DNA of 64,000 nucleotides from Bacteroidales bacterium (GCA_017540505.1 JAFYAW010000037.1:1-64000); one strand, 5' to 3'; counted from the stretch's first letter, positions 36,304 to 45,508 are shown. Program-made: numbers and translations. The notes: a model not told the origin generated them from the letters alone.

Positions 36304-38253
36304 CTACTTGCGGGCACCTTTCAACACAAAGCCCTTCAATTCCTGGTTGTTGAGCTGTCCCTTGAAAAACAGCGGACCGCTTTTGTCTGTCTTGCATTGG
36401 GAGATGACCACATCATTATTGGTACCGGTAAAATCGATCTGCCGATACGGATCACATGGGATGAAACGGCAATTCGTGTAGGTTGCGTGGTTGTCGATAT
36501 AATAGCGGCGATCGTCGTTGCAGTTCAGATAAATCTTACAGTTCTTATAATAACGCCTTGCCGTTGAGGATTTCGGGGTAAAACGGACAAATCCTAATGT
36601 ACATTCCGTATAATGAATGGTATAGGAGGCATTTATATTCACATTATAATTCAGACGGGAATTGGAAACCGTATAGCTGTTCTGCGCCTTATTGGAATAG
36701 ATGTTGAAGCCCAAACTCGCCGGATACTGGTACTTTGTCGTGCTCTGCTCGATCTTCTGATCCTGAACAGGAAGCAGATTCAGTTTGTTGATGGAGCAAG
36801 AGAAGCCTTTTTCCGTCGTAACCTTCAAATTTGAAAGAATGAAATCCGCCGCATGACCGGAGCCGGAATAATGGAAATCCAAACCATCGATTTTCACCTG
36901 AGCAATATGGCGGACAGAATATTTTGTAGAGACAGGGCTTTTGACATTAAACAGATAAACTTTTTCGACGTTGTCGGGCACATTCACCGTCATATTCCGG
37001 ATAACCACATTCGGCCAGCATTTCAGATTCAGCTCCGGACGGCTGTTCATCCGATCGTCCAAATAACCCGCACTGATCAAATAGTTGTGCGTGCGGGTAA
37101 CATCAAACACGCAATTCTGGAAAACCAGCTCGAAACCGGTATAGGCATTATAGGAAGGTTCAAAGAGAGCAGGCACAAAATCCTTGAAGCGGCATCCATC
37201 GAATTTCACTGTTCCATAGATAGAAGAAAACTGGTTGTACAGCTTACTGAACTTACAGTTTGTCAGGGTGATATCTTTCCCATAGCAATGCACATCGAAA
37301 CGGTTGATGTCGCAATCCTTCAACGACACCTTGTTCAGATTGTTGGTCCCGAAGATGCCCCAGTTGGCCTGTGCGTTCAGGCGTATGAACTGCGAGTTCC
37401 ACACATTATTCATCTCAATCCCATAGCCATAATAATCCTTACGGGAATACGTGCCCTTGATGGTCACATCCTTCATGGTGATATTGGCACAATCGTGAAT
37501 CTGGATAGCCGCATCCGCCGTCATGGTACTGGAGGGCGTGTGGATGGCAATATTCTCCAGCAACACATTGTTTTGATATTGGATTTTCAGCAACTTGGTC
37601 TTGTAGGTGGAGCCCGTGTCGCGCACGAATGTCAAATTGCGGATGTATTGCACCGTGTCCGTCACGGAGCAGACATAGCATTTGGGACTGGACGAGGCCG
37701 TCAGATAGGAGGCCACCGGCGTATTCTTCGCCCGGCCGTTCCGCAGGAAGAGCACATCCTTACGGGTGGCACCGTAATCGCGTCCGGCACGACGCTCCAC
37801 CCAGAGGTTCTCATCCTCAATGAGCAAGAGTTTGGTGCCCTCCGCCAGCGTTTCCACCGAGGTAAAATCATTGCCTCCCAATAAGTCCTTCTCAACATCG
37901 ATGGGCGATGCTGTCCCCACCAATTCGAAAAGGAACAGCGTTTTATACGTGTTGCGGACTGTCAGCACCAGGCCAGAGAAGTCCGTGTAAGGGGTCAGCG
38001 GGATGGGACGCGCATTCGTGGGGACTTCAATTTTAAGAGAATCAATGCCCGTATAATCTACGCCGACACTGTCTTTCAGTGCAGCCGTGTGGGTGCGATA
38101 CAGCACGTCATAGCGGTCGATGTCGGAAGTGGCCTCCGCCAAACCAAACGAATACGGGGAGTACAACGTGTCGGATGGCTCCTGTATAATTTCTTGACCA
38201 ATAACAACCTGACCCATAATCACATATAATAGTAACAAGCAAATTTTCTTCAT
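36304..38253 (-). CDS. Secreted parallel beta-helix protein
   Basis: A 649-residue exported protein (MKKICLLLLYVIMGQVVIGQ signal). After about 200 residues, repeated rungs typical of right-handed parallel beta-helices appear (ENIAIHTPSSTMTADAAIQIHDCANITMKDVTIKGTYSRKD, NKVSLKDCDINRFDVHCYGKDITLTNCKF, VKFDGCRFKDFVPAL). Short Asn/Cys ladders recur every 22-25 residues. Such folds occur in pectate lyase-like polysaccharide lyases and in adhesins. No catalytic Asp cluster can be assigned by eye. It sits between an M16 protease and GH89 in one operon. Confidence 0.72.
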   Translation of the reverse strand: MKKICLLLLYVIMGQVVIGQEIIQEPSDTLYSPYSFGLAEATSDIDRYDVLYRTHTAALKDSVGVDYTGIDSLKIEVPTNARPIPLTPYTDFSGLVLTVRNTYKTLFLFELVGTASPIDVEKDLLGGNDFTSVETLAEGTKLLLIEDENLWVERRAGRDYGATRKDVLFLRNGRAKNTPVASYLTASSSPKCYVCSVTDTVQYIRNLTFVRDTGSTYKTKLLKIQYQNNVLLENIAIHTPSSTMTADAAIQIHDCANITMKDVTIKGTYSRKDYYGYGIEMNNVWNSQFIRLNAQANWGIFGTNNLNKVSLKDCDINRFDVHCYGKDITLTNCKFSKLYNQFSSIYGTVKFDGCRFKDFVPALFEPSYNAYTGFELVFQNCVFDVTRTHNYLISAGYLDDRMNSRPELNLKCWPNVVIRNMTVNVPDNVEKVYLFNVKSPVSTKYSVRHIAQVKIDGLDFHYSGSGHAADFILSNLKVTTEKGFSCSINKLNLLPVQDQKIEQSTTKYQYPASLGFNIYSNKAQNSYTVSNSRLNYNVNINASYTIHYTECTLGFVRFTPKSSTARRYYKNCKIYLNCNDDRRYYIDNHATYTNCRFIPCDPYRQIDFTGTNNDVVISQCKTDKSGPLFFKGQLNNQELKGFVLKGARK

Positions 38254-38262
38254 AACAAAAAA

Positions 38263-39498
38263 TTACGCACCGCGTGCGGGATCAAAAACAAGAACGGAAA
38301 AATCATCCCGTTGGAATATCTCATTGGCCACCCGGCATATTTCATCCGAGGTGATTTCCCTGATTTCCGCGATACTCTCCTCCAGCGTGTCCACCTCGTC
38401 GAAAAAGAGGGCGGTATGGCCGAGGGCAAGCATCTCATTAAGTTTGGTTTCATTGGATAGGGCCATCTGCCCGATCAGCTGCTTTTGGGCATAATAGAGC
38501 TGCATGGTGCCCAGTTTCTGCTGCCGCACCTTGCGCAACTCCCGATCCACCAGCTCCATGCAGTGGTCACGGTTGTGCGGGTCACAGCCGAAGAAGATGG
38601 AAAAGAGGCCCGTATCGGAGAAGGGAGTGTAGTTGGCCTCCACGGTATAGGCGAGCCCCTGTTTTTCACGCAGGCTCATATTGAGACGCGTGTTCATGCC
38701 CTGACCGCCCAACAGATTGGTCAGCAGGAGGAATGGCACACGCCGGTCATCCCAGATGGAATAGGCCACATTGCCCATCATAACATGCGTCTGCGCCGTA
38801 TTCTTGCGCACCATGCGCGTCTGTGGGCGGTACTGACCGAACGGCGTGCGCACACGCGTGCTCTCCACCATCGGACGGGAACCGAAGTAACGCTCGCAAA
38901 GGTTCACCAAACGCTTGGTCGGTATCCGTCCCACGGACGACAACACCACATTGTCCAAGGTATAATTCTGGGCTATAAAAGACAAAAGGCTCTCCCGTTT
39001 CATCCGCTTCACACTCTGCCGGGTGCCCAATATGTTCTTTCCCAACGGATGCCCGGAGAAGACCAGATCCTCAAAATCATCGAAAATCAGCTCCGACGGA
39101 GAATCTTTATAATAGTTGATTTCCTCCAAAATAACGGTCTTCTCCTTCTCCAACTCCCTTTCCGGGAAGGTGGCGTTAAAGAAGATGTCGGAAAGTAGCT
39201 CCACCGCACGAGGATAGTCCTGCGACTGGAACGAGGTATGGAAATAGGTCTCTTCCTTGGAGGTACTGGCATTCATGTCACCGCCCACCGCCTCCATACG
39301 GCTGATGACACGGAACGCATTCCGCTTGGTGGTGCCTTTGAAAATCGTATGCTCAACAAAATGCGCCATGCCCATCTGTGCTTCCGACTCATCACGGGTG
39401 CCCGCATTCACCAGCACCCCGAAATGCGAAATCGGGGCATCCAACTCCTTATGGACCAGCCGCAAACCGTTTTGCAGCCTTATAATATCGTGCGGCAT
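38263..39498 (-). CDS. M16-family zinc protease
   Basis: A 411-residue processing-peptidase-type protein. The inverted zinc motif HXXEH is in MAHFVEHTIFKG (near residue 47), with the downstream Glu in EEINYYKDSPSELIFDDFE. The C-terminal non-catalytic half carries LLGGQGMNTRLNMSLREKQGLAYTVEANY, the R/Y pair needed in trans or in cis. There is no signal peptide, so it is cytoplasmic or membrane-associated. Single-gene Bacteroidota M16B proteins of this size are usual. Its ATG lies 19 bases inside the end of mtaB. Confidence 0.92.
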   Translation of the reverse strand: MPHDIIRLQNGLRLVHKELDAPISHFGVLVNAGTRDESEAQMGMAHFVEHTIFKGTTKRNAFRVISRMEAVGGDMNASTSKEETYFHTSFQSQDYPRAVELLSDIFFNATFPERELEKEKTVILEEINYYKDSPSELIFDDFEDLVFSGHPLGKNILGTRQSVKRMKRESLLSFIAQNYTLDNVVLSSVGRIPTKRLVNLCERYFGSRPMVESTRVRTPFGQYRPQTRMVRKNTAQTHVMMGNVAYSIWDDRRVPFLLLTNLLGGQGMNTRLNMSLREKQGLAYTVEANYTPFSDTGLFSIFFGCDPHNRDHCMELVDRELRKVRQQKLGTMQLYYAQKQLIGQMALSNETKLNEMLALGHTALFFDEVDTLEESIAEIREITSDEICRVANEIFQRDDFSVLVFDPARGA

Positions 39499-40706
39499 TG
39501 CTCTATGGTTACCTTTTGAATGGTATTCACAAGGCTCTCATCATTCGGCAGGGTGACACGGATGTAGTTGTCGGTGAAACCGGTCAGCTGGTCATCCACC
39601 ACCTCCGACTCCACGAGAACGGGCCGCGTCTGGCCCTCACATTGCGCATAAAAGGCCATTTTCTTGGCGTGCGAGAGCTCCAGCAGACGTTCCGTGCGCT
39701 CATGCTTGATATCCTCCGGCACCTGGTTCTCCATCATGTTAGCATGGGTGCGCGGACGGCGGGAATAGGTGAACACGTGCATATAGCTGACGGGCAGCTC
39801 TTCCAGGAAACGATAGGTCTCCTCAAACTCCTCATCCGTCTCCCCAGGGAATCCGGTGATCACATCGCAAGCCACACAGGCATCCGGCATCAGTTTCTTG
39901 ATGAAATGGACCTTGTCGGCATACTCCTGCGCTGTGTAACGCCGACGCATGTCGGACAGGATGCGGTCGCAGCCCGACTGCAAGGGTATATGGAAATGTG
40001 GCATCAGAATCGGCGATTTGGCCACCAGTTTGATGATGTCCTCCGACAAAGCCTCCGGTTCAATGGAGGAAATGCGCACACGCTCCAAGGCATTCTGCTT
40101 GACAATTGCCTTGAGCAGTTTCAGCAAGTTATCATTCGTGCCGCGTCCAAAATCGCCTACGTTCACACCGGTCAGGTTCACCTCGTGCACACCGGCATCA
40201 GCGATATTCTTGATGTTCTTCAGCACATTGTCAATGCTGTCGCTGCGACTTTTCCCACGCGCAATCCAAACCGTGCAGAAAGTGCAATGGTTGTTACAGC
40301 CGTCTTGAATCTTCAAGAATGATCGAGTCCTGTCGTGCACGGAATAGGCGTCGAAGAATGTCGGTGTCGGCTTGGCCTCCTGCTGGAGGATGAAGTCCAC
40401 CGCACTCATCTTGTTCGAGCTGCCGAACACCTTGATCACGCCGGACCATCTTTCCAAAAGGTCCGGTTTCAGGGCACTGTAGCAGCCCACCACCACCAGC
40501 GAGGCCAGCGGATTGTCACGATGGAGCTTCGAGGCGAGGTTGCGGGTCTTCTTCTCCGCCGCCGACGTGACGGCGCAGGTGTTGACAATGATGATCTCAG
40601 GGATTCCGCCCTGATGCCATCCATTCGCCTCCAACCGGGCGGCGATGGCCGCCGATTCGCTGAAGTTCAATTTACAGCCTAACGTGTGAATTTCAAAATT
40701 CTTCAT
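39480..40706 (-). CDS. mtaB: tRNA t6A37 methylthiotransferase MtaB
   Basis: A 408-residue methylthiotransferase of the MiaB/RimO superfamily. The N-terminal UPF0004 domain begins HTLGCKLNFSESAAIAARL with the auxiliary Fe-S cysteines (Cys10, the NTCAVT Cys and VVGCYS). The radical SAM motif CX3CX2C is in GCNNHCTFCTVW (near residue 140), and a C-terminal TRAM domain follows. The HTLGCKLN start and short TRAM place it with MtaB, which converts t6A to ms2t6A at position 37 of tRNAs decoding ANN codons. It is 6 bases downstream of nadB and overlaps the M16 gene by 19 bases. Confidence 0.9.
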   Translation of the reverse strand: MKNFEIHTLGCKLNFSESAAIAARLEANGWHQGGIPEIIIVNTCAVTSAAEKKTRNLASKLHRDNPLASLVVVGCYSALKPDLLERWSGVIKVFGSSNKMSAVDFILQQEAKPTPTFFDAYSVHDRTRSFLKIQDGCNNHCTFCTVWIARGKSRSDSIDNVLKNIKNIADAGVHEVNLTGVNVGDFGRGTNDNLLKLLKAIVKQNALERVRISSIEPEALSEDIIKLVAKSPILMPHFHIPLQSGCDRILSDMRRRYTAQEYADKVHFIKKLMPDACVACDVITGFPGETDEEFEETYRFLEELPVSYMHVFTYSRRPRTHANMMENQVPEDIKHERTERLLELSHAKKMAFYAQCEGQTRPVLVESEVVDDQLTGFTDNYIRVTLPNDESLVNTIQKVTIEQCRTIL

Positions 40707-40712
40707 AAGCGA

Positions 40713-42281
40713 TTATTTATGATGCGGTGGATAATCTAAGGAATAGTGCAGCCCACGGCTCTCCTTGCGGTCCATGGCATGTTTGATGATGAGGTACCCC
40801 ACATTGATCATGTTGCGCAACTCGCAAATCTCCGGGATGAGAACGGATTTCTTATACAGATCCTCCGTTTCACGATAGAGGATGTCGAGACGGTCGAAGG
40901 CCCGCTGCAGACGCAGGTTGGAGCGCACAATGCCCACATAACTGCTCATGATGGTCTGCAACTCCTTCCGCGACTGCGTGATGAGCACCATCTCCTCATT
41001 CAGGACAGTGCCATCGCTGTTCCAGTCAGGCACATCATGGCAGAAAGATATGCCGGGAATTGTCTGCATAGCTTTGATACAGGCACGGTGAGAGAACACC
41101 AGAGCTTCTAGCAAAGAATTGGAAGCCAAACGGTTGGCCCCATGCAAACCCGTAGAGGCGCATTCGCCCGAAGCGTACAGATTGCGGATGGAGGTGGCCC
41201 CCCACTCGTCCGTCTGGATGCCGCCGCAAGAATAATGGGCCACCGGCACCACCGGAATCATCTCCTTGGTGATGTCAATGCCGATACTCAGGCACTTGGC
41301 ATAAATATTCGGGAAATGTTCAAAAATCTCCTTCTTGGGAATCAGCGTGGTGTCCAGAAACACATGGTCCACGCCTTGACGTTTCATCTCCGTGTCGATG
41401 GCGCGTGCCACAATATCACGGGGAGCCAGCGAGCCGCGCTCGTCGTATTTTTCAACAAAAGTAGCGCCATTCGCGTCCTTCAGAATGGCACCGGCACCGC
41501 GCATAGCCTCCGTGATGAGGAATGAGGGCGACTCCTTGGGATTGTAGAGAGACGTGGGGTGGAACTGCACGAACTCCATGCCGCGCACGGCACCCTTGGC
41601 CCGATAGACCATCGCCACTCCATCGCCCGTGGCGACAAGCGGGTTGGTGGTATGCTCGTAAACCATGCCCAGACCGCCCGTGGCCATCATCGTAATCTTC
41701 GCCAACACCGTATCCACGCAGTTGGTCTCCGGATTGAAAATATAGGCCCCATAGCAGGTGATGTCGGACGAACGGCGCGTAACCTCTACACCAAGATGAT
41801 GTTGCGTGATGATTTCCAAGGCGATGCGGTTCTCGATAATCTCGATGTTCTTGTGCCGTTTGGCCGCCTGGATGAGCTTCTCCTCAATCTCGTAGCCGGT
41901 CATATCCTTATGGTGCAGCACGCGGAACTCGGAATGCCCGCCCTCCTTGGCCAGAGCAAAACTGCCGTCCTTGTTCTTGTCGAAGTCCACCCCCCACTCC
42001 ACCAGTTCCATGACGCGTTCGGTGGACTCGCGGATGGTGAGTTCCACAATGTGGCGGTCGGACAGCTCGTCGCCAGCCACCATCGTGTCCTCGATATGTT
42101 TTTCGTACGTGTCGGGCTGGTATATCACCGACGCAATGCCACCTTGGGCATAGCGGGTGGAGCCGTCGTCCATCTTGGCCTTTGTGACCATACAGACTTT
42201 TCCATAGTTCGCCGCCTTCAGTGCGAAGCACAAGCCGGCAACGCCCGAACCAATCACCAGAAAATCAACTTCTTTGCGCAT
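40713..42281 (-). CDS. nadB: L-aspartate oxidase
   Basis: A 522-residue flavoenzyme that oxidises L-aspartate to iminoaspartate, the first step of bacterial NAD synthesis. The ATG at 42281 (MRKEVDFLVIGSGVAGLCFAL) puts the FAD Rossmann motif GSGVAG at the N-terminus, so an upstream in-frame codon is rejected. Other motifs: RYAQGGIASVI, EGGHSEFRVLHHKDMTG, FVQFHPTSL, HYSCGGIQTDEWGATSIRNLYASGECASTGLHGANRLASNSLLEALVF. The GGI and REL-type C-terminus match NadB rather than SdhA/FrdA. nadA and nadC are not in the window. It leads an operon with mtaB. Confidence 0.96.
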   Translation of the reverse strand: MRKEVDFLVIGSGVAGLCFALKAANYGKVCMVTKAKMDDGSTRYAQGGIASVIYQPDTYEKHIEDTMVAGDELSDRHIVELTIRESTERVMELVEWGVDFDKNKDGSFALAKEGGHSEFRVLHHKDMTGYEIEEKLIQAAKRHKNIEIIENRIALEIITQHHLGVEVTRRSSDITCYGAYIFNPETNCVDTVLAKITMMATGGLGMVYEHTTNPLVATGDGVAMVYRAKGAVRGMEFVQFHPTSLYNPKESPSFLITEAMRGAGAILKDANGATFVEKYDERGSLAPRDIVARAIDTEMKRQGVDHVFLDTTLIPKKEIFEHFPNIYAKCLSIGIDITKEMIPVVPVAHYSCGGIQTDEWGATSIRNLYASGECASTGLHGANRLASNSLLEALVFSHRACIKAMQTIPGISFCHDVPDWNSDGTVLNEEMVLITQSRKELQTIMSSYVGIVRSNLRLQRAFDRLDILYRETEDLYKKSVLIPEICELRNMINVGYLIIKHAMDRKESRGLHYSLDYPPHHK

Positions 42282-42306
42282 TTTAGAGAATATATTTAGA
42301 GCGTTG

Positions 42307-42314
42307 CAAAGATA
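42307..42314 (-). promoter_or_regulatory. -7 box (TATCTTTG) for the nadB operon
   Basis: Exact TATCTTTG on the minus strand, 25 bases before the nadB ATG. It also argues against any start codon upstream of 42281. Confidence 0.7.
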
Positions 42315-42377
42315 CAAAAAACTATTGAAATAAAAAAATCAGAATTTTTCGGTTCCGACACGGGTATTTTTCCATGC

Positions 42378-42414
42378 AAAAAAAAAAAAGCAGGCCATCC
42401 GAAGAAGGCCTGCT
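42378..42414 (-). terminator. Rho-independent terminator of the rplM-rpsI-rpsB-tsf operon
   Basis: On the minus strand, AGCAGGCC/GGCCTGCT (42407-42414 with 42389-42396) is followed by a T-run of about 12 (42378-42389). It lies 31 bases after the tsf stop. Confidence 0.95.
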
Positions 42415-42444
42415 TTTAATTTGGCAAACTCTTAAAGAAGAGTG

Positions 42445-43452
42445 TTATTCACCAATCTGTCTGCGGACGAAGCCAGTGCACTCCAGACCTTTGTCGTTGG
42501 CGTGGATATAGTCGCGCACGTTCTGCTTGCCGTCGCCACCCATGACGAGGATTTGATACATCAGGGTGCTTTCCTTGAAGAATTTCACCAGACGGCCTTG
42601 GGCGATTTGCTGGATCTGGGCCTCATTGAGGTTGGCGGCTTTCTTGGCGGCTTCCTCTTCCTTGATCTTACGGGCGAGGTTGGCCTGTTCTTCCGTGATC
42701 CAACCCTTGGCCATATTGGAGTTGATGTGGTCTTCGCTGTCCACGTGGGCGGGATTGATGCCAGCTTTGTTCAAAGCGGCGTCCACAGCCTTGCCGATCA
42801 GCTCAAGACGGGTCTTCTCAACACCCACGGCAAGCTCTCTGTCCTTAACCTCCTGCGGGATGGCGTTCTCGTCCAGTGCCAGCGGGCTCATGGCGGTGAT
42901 GTGAAGGGCCACATTGTGAGCGGCAGCCTTGGCGTTGTCGTCGTTCTTATTGAAGCCGACGAGCGTGGCCTTGTGGTTACCCATGTGGTTGTAAGCCTCC
43001 ACATAAGCGGCTTCCAACGTGTCGAAATGCGGGAGCTCGAGTTTCTCACCCGTCTTGCCGGTAAGCTCGGTGAGCTTGTCGGCAACCTTCATGCCATTGA
43101 ATTCCATTTCAAGAAGTTCCTCGCGGGTGTTGATACCAGCTTCCATAGCCTTGTCAAGGAGACCGTCCACAAAGTTGACGAACTCCTCGCCCTTAGCTAC
43201 GAAATCGGTTTCGCAGGCCACTAAGAGCATGTAACCCTTGGTGTGGTCGGCGTTGGTCTTCGCAACGAGGCGGCCCTCATTGGATTCGCGGTCAGCACGT
43301 TTGGCGGCCACTTTCTGGCCTTTCTTACGGAGGATATCGATAGCTTTCTCGAAATCGCCTTCGGCTTCAACCAAAGCCTTCTTGCAATCCATCATACCGA
43401 TACCGGTCTGTTGTCTCAGTTTATTAACATCAGCAGCTGTAATTGTTGCCAT
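42445..43452 (-). CDS. tsf: Elongation factor Ts
   Basis: A 335-residue EF-Ts that regenerates EF-Tu-GTP. It has the N-terminal UBA-like domain MATITAADVNKLRQQTGIGMMDCKKALVEAEGD, the conserved TDFVAKGEEF core and the coiled-coil/C-terminal module. The length is about 50 residues above the E. coli protein, normal for Bacteroidota. It is the last gene of the ribosomal operon (26 bases after rpsB). Confidence 0.98.
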   Translation of the reverse strand: MATITAADVNKLRQQTGIGMMDCKKALVEAEGDFEKAIDILRKKGQKVAAKRADRESNEGRLVAKTNADHTKGYMLLVACETDFVAKGEEFVNFVDGLLDKAMEAGINTREELLEMEFNGMKVADKLTELTGKTGEKLELPHFDTLEAAYVEAYNHMGNHKATLVGFNKNDDNAKAAAHNVALHITAMSPLALDENAIPQEVKDRELAVGVEKTRLELIGKAVDAALNKAGINPAHVDSEDHINSNMAKGWITEEQANLARKIKEEEAAKKAANLNEAQIQQIAQGRLVKFFKESTLMYQILVMGGDGKQNVRDYIHANDKGLECTGFVRRQIGE

Positions 43453-43478
43453 AATTTCAATCGTTTTAAAGTTAATGA

Positions 43479-44282
43479 TTAATTTCTTGCGGAGTTGCGC
43501 GTGATGCGACGGCGTCTGCCGTTGTTCTCCTCGGCATTCTCCTCAACCTGTTCCTCCACTTCGGGTTCAACCTCCTCCTGGGCGTCCTTGTTGGCTTCGC
43601 GCTCGGCGAGACCTTCCTTGACGGCTTCGCAGATGGCCTTCAGGATCACGGCAATGGATTTGGATGCGTCATCATTTGCCGGGATCGGGAAATCGACCAT
43701 TCTGGGGTCGGAGTTCGTGTCCACGATGGCGAACGTCGGGATGGCGAGCTTGCGGGCTTCGGCCAGGGCGATGTGCTCCTTCATAACGTCGATGATGAAG
43801 ACTGCAGCAGGCAGGCGGTTCAAATCGGCGATGGAACCGAGGTTCTTGTCCAATTTGGCGCGCTCACGTTGGATCTGGAGCCGTTCGCGTTTGGAGATGT
43901 TGTTGAATTGGGGACTTTCAATCAGGCGGTCAATGTCGCTCATCTTCTTCACGGCCTTGCGGATGGTCATGAAGTTCGTCAGCATACCACCAGGCCAACG
44001 CTCGGTCACGTACGGCATACCGATTTCCTGCACCATGCTGGAGACGGTCTCCTTGGCCTGCTTCTTAGTGGCAACGAATAAGATCTTGCGTCCGGAACGG
44101 GCAATCTGCTTGGCGGCAGCGGCGGCCTCGTCCACTTTCTCTATCGTGCGATAGAGGTCGATGATGTGGATACCGTTCTTCTCCATGAAGATGTAGGGGG
44201 CCATGGCCGGGTTCCATTTTCTCTTGAGGTGTCCGAAATGACAACCTGCGTCCAATAATTCTTCGAATTGTAATCTTGACAT
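43479..44282 (-). CDS. rpsB: Ribosomal protein S2
   Basis: A 267-residue S2 with the DAGCHFGHLKRKWNPAMAPYIF start, GRKILFVATKKQAKE, RWPGGMLTNF and the NDDASKSI motif. The C-terminal tail is acidic then basic (EEVEPEVEEQVEENAEENNGRRRRITRN), as in Bacteroidota. The gap to rpsI (118 bases) is unusually large for this operon and contains an inverted repeat. Confidence 0.98.
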   Translation of the reverse strand: MSRLQFEELLDAGCHFGHLKRKWNPAMAPYIFMEKNGIHIIDLYRTIEKVDEAAAAAKQIARSGRKILFVATKKQAKETVSSMVQEIGMPYVTERWPGGMLTNFMTIRKAVKKMSDIDRLIESPQFNNISKRERLQIQRERAKLDKNLGSIADLNRLPAAVFIIDVMKEHIALAEARKLAIPTFAIVDTNSDPRMVDFPIPANDDASKSIAVILKAICEAVKEGLAEREANKDAQEEVEPEVEEQVEENAEENNGRRRRITRNSARN

Positions 44283-44318
44283 GTTTTGATTTTTTTAATT
44301 GTTTACATTCTTAAAAAC

Positions 44319-44353
44319 AACTGTGAAGTAGTTCGTCGGAAATCTCCACAGTT
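44319..44353 (-). promoter_or_regulatory. Inverted repeat in the rpsI-rpsB spacer (candidate S2 leader)
   Basis: AACTGTG (44319-44325) pairs perfectly with CACAGTT (44347-44353), with an inner GGA/TCC possibility. It lies 37 bases before the rpsB ATG. A translational control structure for S2/EF-Ts, as known in other phyla, is plausible but unproven. Confidence 0.4.
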
Positions 44354-44400
44354 TCGATACTAAACAAGCTTCCGTCAGATAATATATAAATATTGTAAGA

Positions 44401-44787
44401 CTAACGTTTGCTGAACTGGAATCTCTTACGAGCCTTCGGTTGGCCGGGTTTCTTACGCTCAACCATACGCGGGTCACGACGGAGGAATCCCTGCACCTTC
44501 ATCTCGTGGCGGATCTCAGGGTTGATCTCGACGAGAGCCTTGGCGATAGCCATACGGAGAGCCTCCGCCTGGCCGGTGACGCCACCGCCGTCGAGGTTGG
44601 CCTTGATGTCATACTGTCCCATGACCTGGGCCAGCTGGAGTGGCTGCTCCACCTTGTACTGCAGCGTGGGGACGCAGAAATACTCCTTGTAATCGCGATT
44701 GTTGACCAGAATTTGGCCGCTTCCGCTCTTCATATAGAGACGTGCGACAGCTGTTTTTCTTCTGCCTAATGTATTGATGACTTCCAT
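44401..44787 (-). CDS. rpsI: Ribosomal protein S9
   Basis: A 128-residue S9 with GRRKTAVARLYMKSGSG, GGGVTGQAEALRMAIAKALVEINPE, and the C-terminal RDPRMVERKKPGQPKARKRFQFSKR tail that reaches the ribosomal P site. It starts 2 bases after the rplM stop codon. Confidence 0.98.
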   Translation of the reverse strand: MEVINTLGRRKTAVARLYMKSGSGQILVNNRDYKEYFCVPTLQYKVEQPLQLAQVMGQYDIKANLDGGGVTGQAEALRMAIAKALVEINPEIRHEMKVQGFLRRDPRMVERKKPGQPKARKRFQFSKR

Positions 44788-44789
44788 TT

Positions 44790-45245
44790 CTATTTGATGT
44801 CTTTAATGTTAATTAACTTGGGTTGCTGTGCTTCATGCGGATGGTTGGGGCCCACATAGACATGCAGGTTCCGGAAAAGCTGGGATCCGAGACGGTTCTT
44901 CGGAAGCATGCCCTTGATGGCGTGCTCGAGAATGCGCTCCGGATATTTGCGCATCACCTCTCTGGGCGTGGCAAAACGCTGGCCGCCAGGATACGTGGTG
45001 TGGTGGACATACTGCTTGTCGTTCCACTTGTGACCCGTAAAACGGACCTTCTCCGCGTTGATGATAATAACATTGTCACCACAGTCGAAATGCGGTGTGT
45101 AGTAGGGTTTGTTCTTGCCCTTCAGTATGCGAGCCACGACGGTAGCCAAACGACCGACGACCTCTTCCTGGGCATCAATCAGAACCCATTCCTTCTTGAC
45201 GATTTTCTCATTCGCCGAAATTGTTTTGTAACTTACTGCATCCAT
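44790..45245 (-). CDS. rplM: Ribosomal protein L13
   Basis: A 151-residue L13 starting at the ATG 45245 (MDAVSYKTISANEKIVKKEWVLIDA); 14 upstream in-frame codons lie within the leader hairpin and are rejected. Core motifs: GRLATVVARILKGKNKPYYTPHFDCGDNVIIINAEKV, YPGG and MLPKNRLGSQLFRNLHVYVG. It is the first gene of the rplM-rpsI-rpsB-tsf operon. Confidence 0.97.
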   Translation of the reverse strand: MDAVSYKTISANEKIVKKEWVLIDAQEEVVGRLATVVARILKGKNKPYYTPHFDCGDNVIIINAEKVRFTGHKWNDKQYVHHTTYPGGQRFATPREVMRKYPERILEHAIKGMLPKNRLGSQLFRNLHVYVGPNHPHEAQQPKLINIKDIK

Positions 45246-45267
45246 TTCAGTTTGTTTGTTTTTTAAT

Positions 45268-45294
45268 GGGGATACGTCTTCACCCACGCACCCC
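45268..45294 (-). promoter_or_regulatory. rplM leader hairpin (candidate L13 autoregulation site)
   Basis: On the minus strand GGGG-TGCGT pairs with ACGTA-T-CCCC (9 bp with one bulge) around an 8-base loop, 22 bases before the rplM ATG. rplM leaders bound by L13 are known in other bacteria, and I recall a Bacteroidia-specific one. The match was not checked against a model. Confidence 0.5.
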
Positions 45295-45352
45295 GATGTT
45301 TTTAATTTCCTTTTACTAACATTAAGGACAATAATCGGTTTTTTTAAGCGTG

Positions 45353-45360
45353 CAAAGATA
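45353..45360 (-). promoter_or_regulatory. -7 box (TATCTTTG) for the rplM operon
   Basis: Exact TATCTTTG on the minus strand, giving an rplM leader of about 100 bases. The rest of the spacer (45361-45508) is A+T-rich and nothing else was recognised in it. Confidence 0.75.
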
Positions 45361-45508
45361 CACTTTTTTTACTATCTGAATGATAGTGAATTAAATTTCT
45401 ACTGAATTTTAATCTATTGATTTTCAGATTTATAATAAAACAACCTGCGGCAAACCTCTTTAAAACCCCGTTCCTTTTCGAAGAAAACAGCCTCTATTTT
45501 GTCAAGAA

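Noticed and set aside
45246..45287. N-terminal extension of L13
   Set aside because: The added residues have no counterpart in L13 and would be encoded by the leader hairpin; the ATG at 45245 gives the normal start.
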